A DNA stretch of 9,747 nucleotides, from NCBI GenBank assembly GCA_003135495.1, contig PLBX01000538.1, positions 1 through 9,747 of the forward strand. The letters run 5' to 3'. This document shows positions 1-6,559 of this stretch, one piece after another. Position 1 is the first letter of the stretch; the number at the start of each line of letters is the position of its first letter. The DNA is from Acidobacteriaceae bacterium (GTDB taxonomy: Bacteria > Acidobacteriota > Terriglobia > Terriglobales > Acidobacteriaceae). Both the position numbers and the translations under genes were made by a program. The notes beneath the pieces were generated by a model. That model was not told the DNA's origin. It did not search any database and was given only the letters and a program-made list of their open reading frames with translations.

Positions 1-186
1 GCGTTGTTTGCCCCGGAAGCGTACCAGTTCTTCCCCTATTTTGCCGTAGCCTTTACCGCAGTTCTGTTGAAGATTTATCAAGAGCAGGCAGACGGGCCCA
101 TCGTGGCTCCGGCGCCGAAAAAATCACGACACTTCCTGGAGGCTTATGCAGATCGCGCAACCGGTGCAGTCTCCCCTGTCCGCTGA
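1..186 (+). CDS. C-terminal fragment of a probable membrane protein (possible O-antigen ligase/polymerase)
   Basis: The frame is open from the window edge and ends with TGA at 184-186, so only the last 61 residues are visible. They contain one strongly hydrophobic stretch (FFPYFAVAFTAVLLKIY) followed by a polar tail rich in Ala, Pro and basic residues. This fits the last transmembrane helix and cytoplasmic tail of an integral membrane protein. In a polysaccharide locus an O-antigen ligase, Wzy-type polymerase or flippase is the likeliest source, but no family motif remains, so that is inference from context. Its end overlaps the next gene's ATG by 41 nt. The in-frame TTG at 4 is unlikely to be the true start, because the frame continues past the edge. 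Confidence 0.55.
   Translation, partial: ALFAPEAYQFFPYFAVAFTAVLLKIYQEQADGPIVAPAPKKSRHFLEAYADRATGAVSPVR
138..142 (+). promoter_or_regulatory. Shine-Dalgarno-like GGAGG for the methyltransferase ATG
   Basis: GGAGG lies only 3 nt before the ATG at 146, closer than usual. A second good site, AGGGG at 190-194, sits 5 nt before an in-frame TTG at 200 and lies past the upstream gene's stop. The ATG is preferred because it is the commoner start codon and gives the usual short leader before the zinc ribbon, but the start is not settled. Confidence 0.4.
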
Positions 187-1117
187 CTTAGGGGAAATTT
201 TGCGTTGTTTAAAATGCGGAGGGCGACTGGAAGCTGACACGTCCGGAGGCTTTGTCTGCCCCGCCTGTCGGCATGCATATCCGAACGCGAAGGGTATTGC
301 CCGCTTTGTGGATGCCCAACATTACGCGTCTAGTTTCGGCTTTCAGTGGCACCGCTACCCGAAAACGCAGCTGGACGACAGCGAAGATCGCCAGTCGGAG
401 CGCGATTTCATCATGCGAACCGGGCTGCATCCCGAAGACCTCAAAGACAAACTTGTTCTAGACGTGGGTTGCGGCATGGGCCGGTTCGCTGACATCGCTA
501 CCCGTTGGGGTGCGCGCGTGGTCGGCATTGACTTGAGCGCAGCCGCCGAAGTCGCAGCACGGAATCTGGCGGATCGCGATTTTGTCGCTCTCCAGGCCGA
601 CGTCTTTGCCCTGCCTTTCGCGCAGGGAAGTTTCGACCTCATCTATAGCATCGGTGTTCTCCACCACACCCCGGATTGCGAACGCGCGGTAAAGGCATTG
701 CCCCAATACCTCAAACCCGGCGGCCGGCTTGCCGTCTGGCTCTATAGCGCCTACAACCCCTGGTACCGCTTCAGCGATCTCTATCGCAAGGTGACCACGC
801 GCATGTCGCCCGGACGCTTGCACGGAGTCCTGCGCGTGGCGGTGCCAACCATCAATGTTGTCGACAGTGGCCTTCGAGCAGTGCCGATTGTCGGGCGCCC
901 GCTTTCAGGAATTGTGCGCCACTTATTTCCTGTTAACCGCAGTGTTCAGCGCGACTGGCGAGTTCTCGATACTTTCGATTGGTATTCCCCGGCCTACCAA
1001 TCAAAGCATACTTACGAACAGGTTTTCCGCTGGTTTGAAAGCTGCGGACTTGAAGATTTGCACGTCGGCGAAGTACCAATTTCAGTGCGCGGCCGCAAGC
1101 CGCTCCAAAGACACTAG
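146..1117 (+). CDS. Zinc-ribbon SAM-dependent methyltransferase, class I
   Basis: A 323-residue protein. The N-terminus carries a Trm112-like zinc ribbon with two CxxC pairs (C21/C24 and C38/C41). A class I Rossmann methyltransferase domain follows: motif I LVLDVGCGMG at 103-112, the acidic ribose-binding residue D129 in VVGIDL, motif ADVFALPF at 151-158, VLHHTP at 171-176 and LKPGG at 189-193. This matches the Methyltransf_11-like family. The C-terminal 120 residues are aromatic- and Arg-rich and have no motif I recognise; they may bind the acceptor. A ribbon joined to such a domain is common among methyltransferases in glycan loci, so a sugar or lipid-linked glycan acceptor is likely (inference). 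The ATG at 146 overlaps the upstream gene by 41 nt; a TTG at 200 with a better-spaced SD would remove the overlap and leave 305 residues that still contain all four cysteines. The next gene starts 29 nt after the stop. Confidence 0.88.
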   Translation: MQIAQPVQSPLSADLGEILRCLKCGGRLEADTSGGFVCPACRHAYPNAKGIARFVDAQHYASSFGFQWHRYPKTQLDDSEDRQSERDFIMRTGLHPEDLKDKLVLDVGCGMGRFADIATRWGARVVGIDLSAAAEVAARNLADRDFVALQADVFALPFAQGSFDLIYSIGVLHHTPDCERAVKALPQYLKPGGRLAVWLYSAYNPWYRFSDLYRKVTTRMSPGRLHGVLRVAVPTINVVDSGLRAVPIVGRPLSGIVRHLFPVNRSVQRDWRVLDTFDWYSPAYQSKHTYEQVFRWFESCGLEDLHVGEVPISVRGRKPLQRH

Positions 1118-1146
1118 AAGGAATTTAATAGGGAAGCTCAATTCTG

Positions 1147-2424
1147 ATGCAGCTTGAAGCAAAGTCAAATGGCGGGAATGGCACGCAACGGACAAGTGCC
1201 GCTCCGTCGCGCCGCACCAAAAAGGTGCCACCGCCTTTTAGCCGGCTCTCTTGTCTGCGCTGGATTCCGTCATACGCGTGGCAGCGGTTTACTCGGCGCA
1301 AGCCGCGCGGTCCGGTTCATCTTATTTTTGCCTTAGCCGATCACTTTGAACCTGCGATTATTCCCGAGAATGGAAGAGCCCGTGCCCCGTACGATGAACA
1401 GGAACGCCGTTTGGAAGCGTGGTGCCGGGATTATCCGAAAGCAATACACCAGTGGAGGGATAACTCCGGCCGTCCGCTCGTCCATTCCTATTTCTATCCC
1501 GCAGAACAATATGACAAAGCATTAGTGGAACGGCTTGCGCAGCATTGTCATAGCGGATGGGGCGAGGTTGAGATCCACCTTCATCATGGCATTGAGGCCG
1601 AAGCCACGGCTGAAAGCACGCGGCGTGAGCTGGTTACATTTCGCGACGCGCTCGCGAACGACCATGGCTGTCTAAGTTATCTGGACGGCTCGGCCCTGCC
1701 ACGCTATGCCTTTGTGCATGGCAATTTTGCATTGGCAAATTCGACCGGTGGCTACGGCTGCGGCGTTGACGACGAAATGGAAATTCTCGCCTCCACCGGC
1801 TGTTACGCCGATCTCACCCTTCCAGCCGCGGCTTTTCATCGGGCCCAGATTGCCAAGATCAACTCGCTCTACGAATGCACGTTGCCTTTCGATCAGCGGG
1901 CTCCGCATCGCAAGGGGCGCGATCTTCGGCAGGGAAGTCCATTGCGAATCTTCCCCATGATGATCCAGGGTCCTCTCATGCTGGATTTTGATCGCTCGTC
2001 GCGCAGCGGCTTCGGACGATTTGAAACTGCCGCGCTCACCGATGCCAATCCTCCCAGCATGCGACGGCTGCAGCTTTGGAAGCAGGCCGCAATCTCAGTG
2101 CAGGGCCGTCCCGATTGGCTATTTATAAAAATACACTGCCATAGCATGTATCCCAATCACCGGTCGGCTGTCCTTGGAGACGATATGCAGCGTTTCCTCT
2201 CCGAACTCACCGCTGGAGCGGCTGAGCGGCAGGAGACACTTCATTTTGTCACCGCCCGAGAGATGGCCAATATTATCTGGGCAGCAACTGATGGCCGCGA
2301 AGGAGATCCGGATCAATACCGTGATTATCGTTTGCGGCTCGCATCAGCGGTTAAACGTCAAACTGGCAACCTAAGGCACGTTGCCCAACAAGAGATTGCT
2401 TCACCGGTCGACTTGAGAGGATAG
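1147..2424 (+). CDS. Uncharacterised protein with polysaccharide-deacetylase-like motifs
   Basis: A 425-residue cytosolic-looking protein with no signal peptide or clear membrane span. Residues 1-55 are a basic, Ser/Thr/Pro-rich leader of low complexity. The ordered part starts near residue 56 with a hydrophobic strand ending in ALADHFEP (D65, H66). Next come YFYPAEQY (115-122), a His-rich strand EVEIHLHHG (140-148; H144, H146, H147), YAFVHGNFALANS (187-199), a DDE...GCYADLT segment (208-224) and FIKIHCHSM (326-334; H330, H332). An Asp/His strand end, a later His cluster and a final His strand, in this order, recall the NodB-type deacetylase barrel, where Asp and His hold a metal. The exact TFDD and HSxxH motifs are absent, so a distant relationship or another metal-dependent hydrolase is equally possible. 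The SD is weak (AGGG near 1130). The stop lies 5 nt before asnB, indicating co-transcription and a glycan-related role. Confidence 0.75.
   Translation: MQLEAKSNGGNGTQRTSAAPSRRTKKVPPPFSRLSCLRWIPSYAWQRFTRRKPRGPVHLIFALADHFEPAIIPENGRARAPYDEQERRLEAWCRDYPKAIHQWRDNSGRPLVHSYFYPAEQYDKALVERLAQHCHSGWGEVEIHLHHGIEAEATAESTRRELVTFRDALANDHGCLSYLDGSALPRYAFVHGNFALANSTGGYGCGVDDEMEILASTGCYADLTLPAAAFHRAQIAKINSLYECTLPFDQRAPHRKGRDLRQGSPLRIFPMMIQGPLMLDFDRSSRSGFGRFETAALTDANPPSMRRLQLWKQAAISVQGRPDWLFIKIHCHSMYPNHRSAVLGDDMQRFLSELTAGAAERQETLHFVTAREMANIIWAATDGREGDPDQYRDYRLRLASAVKRQTGNLRHVAQQEIASPVDLRG
2415..2420 (+). promoter_or_regulatory. Ribosome binding site of asnB
   Basis: GAGAGG lies 9 nt before the ATG at 2430, inside the last codons of the preceding gene. 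It supports the start that places Cys as residue 2, which is the nucleophile exposed once the initiator Met is removed. Confidence 0.6.
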
Positions 2425-2429
2425 CGCTT

Positions 2430-4373
2430 ATGTGCGGAATAGCCGGCATCGTTAACGCCGGGGCAGATCACAAAGTCGACGCGGAAACGATCCATCGCAT
2501 GTGCCAGGCGATCGTGCATCGCGGGCCGGATGACGAGGGCGTCTTCGTCAAAGACGGCACCGGCTTGGGCATGCGCCGGCTCAGCATTATTGATTTATCC
2601 GGCGGTCATCAGCCAATCTTCAATGAAGACCAATCAATTTGGATCGTGTTCAACGGCGAAATTTATAATTTCCCGGAACTGAAATCTGAGTTAGAGTCTC
2701 GCGGCCACCTCTTTTCGACACATACCGATACGGAAGTGATCGTCCATCTTTACGAAGAGATGGGCGCCGATTGCGTGCAGAGACTCCGAGGCATGTTTGC
2801 TTTTGCGCTTTATGATTCGCGCAAAGAATCGCTGCTCATCGCCCGCGACCGCCTCGGCAAGAAACCTTTGCACTACGCCCTGGTCGACGGCCGATTATAT
2901 TTTGCTTCGGAGATCAAATCGATTCTGGCCGTCGCTCCCGAGCTTGCCGAGGTCGATTCGGAAGGCATCCTGCAATATCTTTATTACGGTTATATTCCCG
3001 ATCCGCAAACTGCTTTCCGGGAAATTAAGAAGCTTCCACCGGGCCACTTGCTGGAATTCCGGCACGGCGAAATTAAAGTGCGGAAGTACTGGGACCTGCC
3101 CGCATTTGGAACCAGTCGTCCCGCTAGCGAAGAAAACATTCTCGAAGAGCTGGAACACCGGCTCGCCGAGGCGACCCGCATTCGTTTAATCAGCGACGTG
3201 CCGCTCGGAGCATTGCTAAGTGGCGGAGTCGATTCGTCGATCATAGTTGCACTTATGGCGCGCGCCAGTTCCAAGCCGGTAAAAACATTCTCCATCGGAT
3301 TTGAGGCCGAGAAGTTTAATGAATCCCATTACGCGCGTCTTGTAGCCGAGCGCTTTGGCACCGAGCACCATGAGTTAATCGTCAACCCTGATCTCGAAGA
3401 AACCCTGAATTACTTATCGCGCATGATGGAGGAGCCGTTTGGAGATTCCTCCATGCTGCCGACCTATTATGTCTGCCGCATGGCCCGACAGCACGTCACA
3501 GTGGCGCTTTCGGGCGACGGAGGCGATGAACTCTTCGCCGGCTACGATCGTTACATCACCAGCACCAATCGCCAGCGCTACGACGGAATTCCCCAATGGC
3601 TTGGGGGGTTGTATCGCGAACATCTGCACGATCGCCTGCCCGGCGGAATGTATGGCCGGAACCTCGCATGGAACGCCTCGTTGTCGCTTCGGGATCGTTA
3701 CCTGGACGCCATGAGTTTCTTCCCAGCATTGCACCGCGAGCGCTCTTTCTTCTCAGAGAGCTTTCTCGATACCGCCGCGCAGCTGCCCGACCCGCTACAG
3801 CAGTTTCGCGCTTACTATGACGGCGCTCCCTGTCCAGATGCAATGAGCCGGCTGCTTTATCTCGACACAAAGACTTACCTGGCGGGGGACATCCTGACCA
3901 AGGTTGACCGCATGAGCATGTTGACGTCTTTAGAGGTGCGCGTCCCCATGCTGGACCATGAATTTGTCGAGTGGGTGGCGGCGCTTCCGATCGAATGGAA
4001 GTTGCGTGGTCAGACTCGAAAGTACTTGCTTAAGAAATTGGCCGAACGGCTGGACATTCCTTCCGAACTTTTGCATCGACCGAAGCAAGGTTTTCAAATG
4101 CCGCTTGTCGACTGGATGCGTCGCGAACTGAAGCAGGGCTTGCTGCAAATCCTCCTCGAGCCGCGGACCTTGCAACGTGGTTACTTCAAGCCGGAATCGG
4201 TACGCACTCTCGTCGAGGAACATCTCAGTGAACGCAGAAACCGTTCTGGCTTGCTCTGGCGCATGTTAGTGCTCGAATTATGGCACCGCAACTTTCTTGA
4301 GGCGGGCAGATACGGGATAGGGTCGGATTCGTCATCGAACTTTGCAACAGAAGTTTCTACAGTTGCTCACTAA
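2430..4373 (+). CDS. asnB: Asparagine synthase-type glutamine amidotransferase
   Basis: A 647-residue class II glutamine amidotransferase fused to an ATP-pyrophosphatase synthase domain. The N-terminal Ntn-hydrolase half shows C2 (nucleophile, MCGIAG), HRGPDD (30-35), R50, FNGEIYN (74-80) and D100, which form the glutaminase pocket. The synthase half shows the PP-loop LLSGGVDSS (262-270) and SGDGGDELFAGYDRY (361-375), which bind ATP and the acyl-adenylate. All expected catalytic residues are present, so the enzyme should be active. The family makes asparagine from aspartate, but copies inside polysaccharide loci, including the exosortase-associated amidotransferases, are usually thought to amidate another carboxylate such as a uronic acid. 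That acceptor is inference here. The length fits the roughly 620-650 residues of locus-associated members. The Ser-rich tail (about 626-647) looks unstructured. It lies 5 nt after the previous stop and 54 nt before the sulfotransferase ATG. Confidence 0.95.
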   Translation: MCGIAGIVNAGADHKVDAETIHRMCQAIVHRGPDDEGVFVKDGTGLGMRRLSIIDLSGGHQPIFNEDQSIWIVFNGEIYNFPELKSELESRGHLFSTHTDTEVIVHLYEEMGADCVQRLRGMFAFALYDSRKESLLIARDRLGKKPLHYALVDGRLYFASEIKSILAVAPELAEVDSEGILQYLYYGYIPDPQTAFREIKKLPPGHLLEFRHGEIKVRKYWDLPAFGTSRPASEENILEELEHRLAEATRIRLISDVPLGALLSGGVDSSIIVALMARASSKPVKTFSIGFEAEKFNESHYARLVAERFGTEHHELIVNPDLEETLNYLSRMMEEPFGDSSMLPTYYVCRMARQHVTVALSGDGGDELFAGYDRYITSTNRQRYDGIPQWLGGLYREHLHDRLPGGMYGRNLAWNASLSLRDRYLDAMSFFPALHRERSFFSESFLDTAAQLPDPLQQFRAYYDGAPCPDAMSRLLYLDTKTYLAGDILTKVDRMSMLTSLEVRVPMLDHEFVEWVAALPIEWKLRGQTRKYLLKKLAERLDIPSELLHRPKQGFQMPLVDWMRRELKQGLLQILLEPRTLQRGYFKPESVRTLVEEHLSERRNRSGLLWRMLVLELWHRNFLEAGRYGIGSDSSSNFATEVSTVAH

Positions 4374-4411
4374 GAGACACGAGCTATTTATTTTTGTTCT
4401 AATCGGGGAAC

Positions 4412-4417
4412 AAGGGG
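4412..4417 (+). promoter_or_regulatory. Ribosome binding site of the sulfotransferase
   Basis: AAGGGG lies 10 nt before the ATG at 4428 and only 4 nt before an in-frame TTG at 4422. Codon type and spacing both favour 4428; the TTG start would add just two residues. Confidence 0.5.
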
Positions 4418-4427
4418 CCGGTTGGTT

Positions 4428-5462
4428 ATGCAGAGCGCAGAAATGCCAGTAGTTTCGAATAGCGTAGTGCAAAAAGATTCGGCGTGGAGAAGCAAAGCGC
4501 CGGTTTTCGTAATCGGCTGCGGCCGCTCGGGCACGACTTTGTTGTATCACATGGTATTGTCTGCCGGAAATTTTGCGGTTTACAGAACCGAATCGAATGT
4601 TATCAATCTTCTGGAGCCTCGGTTTGGCGACCTAAGCATTGCTCGCAATAAGCGCAATCTGCTCGAGGCATGGTATGACAGCCGGCTCTACACACTGTCA
4701 GGCCTTGATCGCGACGAGATTGGCAAGAAGGTCATGGCAGACGTCAACAATGGCGGCGATTTTCTGCGCGTGATTATGGAGGAGATGGCTCGCAAACAGA
4801 ACGTGGAGCGCTGGGCAGAGTGCACCCCCGAGCATATTCTCCACTTGCCGCGAATCAAGGAAACGATTCCCAACGCCCTTATTATTCACATCATCCGTGA
4901 TGGCCGAGATTCGGCGCTTTCCACCGAAAAACAGGGTTACATCCGCCGCCTCCCAGGAGATCGCAAACCTCCGGTGATGGCCTGCGGACTCTATTGGGAG
5001 TGGATGGTGAACAAAGGTCAAAGAGATGGACTTTTGTTGGGCAATGATTACACCGAGGTTCATTTCGAAGAACTGGTTACGAATCCGCGAGAGACCTTGG
5101 CCAGGTTGGGAGAATTTATTCAGCACGACTTGGATTACGATCGAATTCAAAGTGTGGGAATTGGCTCCGTGTCCGAGCCAAATACGTCTTTCAAAGCCGA
5201 TTCCAATCAGAAGTTTTCTCCTGTGCGTCGCTGGAAATCGAGCTACGAGCGGAAGGATCTGGCGACGATGGAATGTTTGATTGGGAATACTTTGCGCGGT
5301 TCGGGATACGAACTGGAAACTAATCCGGACGAAGTAGAGAATCGTTCGGAACTCAAAGCCATGCGAGCGGTTTACCGTCGCTATTTCGATTTGAAACTCT
5401 ATTTAAAATCTAAGACACCGCTGGGGCCGATGTTAGTAACCAAGAACCTATCGTGGATTTAA
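4428..5462 (+). CDS. PAPS-dependent sulfotransferase
   Basis: A 344-residue soluble sulfotransferase that should move a sulfuryl group from PAPS to an acceptor hydroxyl or amine. The 5'-phosphosulfate-binding loop is FVIGCGRSGTTLL (27-39, core GRSGTT at 32-37), right after the first beta strand. The 3'-phosphate-binding segment is IIRDGRDSALS (155-165), with the expected Arg and Ser. ECTPEH (about 131-136) occupies the position where such enzymes often carry K/E-T-P residues. There is no signal peptide or membrane segment, so it probably acts in the cytoplasm on a lipid-linked or nucleotide-linked glycan. Position at the end of a glycan operon supports a polysaccharide acceptor; a lipid or small-molecule acceptor cannot be excluded. 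The fold matches Sulfotransfer_1/3-type bacterial enzymes. No PAPS synthesis genes are visible nearby. It faces the convergent glycosyltransferase gene across 35 nt. Confidence 0.88.
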   Translation: MQSAEMPVVSNSVVQKDSAWRSKAPVFVIGCGRSGTTLLYHMVLSAGNFAVYRTESNVINLLEPRFGDLSIARNKRNLLEAWYDSRLYTLSGLDRDEIGKKVMADVNNGGDFLRVIMEEMARKQNVERWAECTPEHILHLPRIKETIPNALIIHIIRDGRDSALSTEKQGYIRRLPGDRKPPVMACGLYWEWMVNKGQRDGLLLGNDYTEVHFEELVTNPRETLARLGEFIQHDLDYDRIQSVGIGSVSEPNTSFKADSNQKFSPVRRWKSSYERKDLATMECLIGNTLRGSGYELETNPDEVENRSELKAMRAVYRRYFDLKLYLKSKTPLGPMLVTKNLSWI

Positions 5463-5497
5463 AACGCTCCGTGACTTAGTAACTACCTTGGATCGAT
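5463..5497. other. Convergent intergenic junction between the two gene blocks
   Basis: Only 35 nt separate the TAA of the plus-strand sulfotransferase gene from the TAG of the minus-strand glycosyltransferase gene. I see no GC-rich hairpin with a T-run in either direction. The only palindromes are a short GATCGATC at 5491-5498 and an imperfect GTGAC/GTAAC pair near 5471-5483, both too weak to call a terminator. Confidence 0.6.
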
Positions 5498-6559
5498 CTA
5501 TGATGCGCCCGAACTTCCACTGACCAACTCCTGGTAAACGTTGAAAACGGCCTCGATGTTCGTTTCGTCGACCGGCGCGGTAGAGCCACTTTGTTCACCT
5601 GCCGTGCTCAGCACATCTTGAATTTCATTAACGAGTGCGTCTAGATTCGAGCTAGGAATCAATCGCACTCCCGCAGGCCGCATTCCGTTGTCGCTGGCGA
5701 TTACCGGAATCCCCAGGTAAAGCGCCTCTCGCACGGACACCGCATCGCCATCGTAAAGCGTCGTTCGCAGCATTACGTCACTTTGCCTGATGGCCTGCAG
5801 CGTATCTTTGTGCGCGACGTCGCCGCTCAGCAAAATGTGGCTTGAATACGATTGCGCGGCAATCTGGGAGCGGAGTTGCGCCTCCAGGCTTCCGGATCCA
5901 ATCATTAGCAATCCTGCATTCGGAAACTGCTGCCGTACCTGGCCCAGCACTTCAATCTGCAGCGGCAAATCGTATTCTTTTTCGAGCAATCCTACAGAAA
6001 TTAGCAGCGGGCTATGGCTTTTGAAAAAATTGGCAAGCGAATCGGGAAGAGCCCGCGACTCCGTCCAGTCCGCCGAAAGAGAATGAGGATAGATTAGGCG
6101 CCGCCTCTCGGCAGGCACGCCGAGCTTTCCAAAAAACTCCACAATCGCGGGATTCACCCCAATGACCCTGTCGAACCTGCGGAGCACAAAGCCTGCCAAA
6201 GAATTGCGCCCTAGTTTTCTGCCCCGCGGTGACGATGGATATCCCCCCGAATGAAAAGTAAGAACCGATTTAGTTTTCGGTATCAGGCAACAGACGAGGC
6301 TCAGGCCAAGTAATCGTCGAGTAAGCATTCCACCGAGATGCAAATGAACAATGTCGTACTTAAGCCGGAGAAGTAACTCCAAAAGTTCGACGCTCGATTG
6401 TGGATAGTACACAGCCTCAGCGTCAGCTTTGCGATTCCGGGTAATGTTGATTACGGCGCAGGGTATATTTCGCTTCAATAGAAATTTGCGAATTGCCACC
6501 AGATTGCTTTGTACGCCGCCGTGGGGCGGAGGGTAGGGCCCCAGTTGCAGCACTCTCAT
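5498..6559 (-). CDS. GT4-family glycosyltransferase
   Basis: A 353-residue retaining GT-B glycosyltransferase. The N-terminal domain opens with the strand MRVLQLGPYPPPHGGVQ, whose Gly-rich loop (G14-G15) is typical of GT4 acceptor domains. YDIVHLHL (68-75) and VLTFHSGG (99-106) follow. The donor-binding C-terminal domain begins near residue 185 (LLISVGLLEKEYDL) and includes GLLMIGSGSLE (216-226) and the catalytic-site stretch at 269-290. There the EX7E motif reads D270-x7-E278, with Asp for the first Glu. It should transfer a sugar from a nucleotide donor to a lipid-linked glycan at the cytoplasmic membrane face; donor and acceptor cannot be read from the sequence. No membrane segment is present. 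Its ATG overlaps the stop of the upstream oxidoreductase gene in ATGA, with a GGATGG site 9 nt ahead, so translation is probably coupled. The Ser/Gly-rich last residues look disordered. Confidence 0.9.
   Translation of the reverse strand: MRVLQLGPYPPPHGGVQSNLVAIRKFLLKRNIPCAVINITRNRKADAEAVYYPQSSVELLELLLRLKYDIVHLHLGGMLTRRLLGLSLVCCLIPKTKSVLTFHSGGYPSSPRGRKLGRNSLAGFVLRRFDRVIGVNPAIVEFFGKLGVPAERRRLIYPHSLSADWTESRALPDSLANFFKSHSPLLISVGLLEKEYDLPLQIEVLGQVRQQFPNAGLLMIGSGSLEAQLRSQIAAQSYSSHILLSGDVAHKDTLQAIRQSDVMLRTTLYDGDAVSVREALYLGIPVIASDNGMRPAGVRLIPSSNLDALVNEIQDVLSTAGEQSGSTAPVDETNIEAVFNVYQELVSGSSGAS
6556..6559 (-). promoter_or_regulatory. ATGA stop/start overlap (translational coupling)
   Basis: On the minus strand the glycosyltransferase ATG (6559-6557) and the oxidoreductase TGA (6558-6556) share four bases. 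This arrangement commonly allows ribosomes to reinitiate and shows that the two genes are on one transcript. Confidence 0.8.

Noticed and set aside
458..823. Minus-strand open frame of about 121 codons inside the methyltransferase gene
   Set aside because: It covers the SAM-binding motifs of the opposite strand; its length is explained by the codon bias of the real gene.
4363..4390. Possible promoter TTGCTC - 16 nt - TATTTA before the sulfotransferase
   Set aside because: Both hexamers are poor matches and the site overlaps the end of asnB; the AT-rich gap alone is not enough to call it, although an internal promoter remains possible.
4698..5150. Minus-strand open frame of about 150 codons inside the sulfotransferase gene
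   Set aside because: It is antisense to the PAPS-binding region and has no family resemblance or operon context.
5491..5498. Palindrome GATCGATC at the convergent junction
   Set aside because: Eight bases with no loop or T-run; expected by chance and not a terminator or attachment site.
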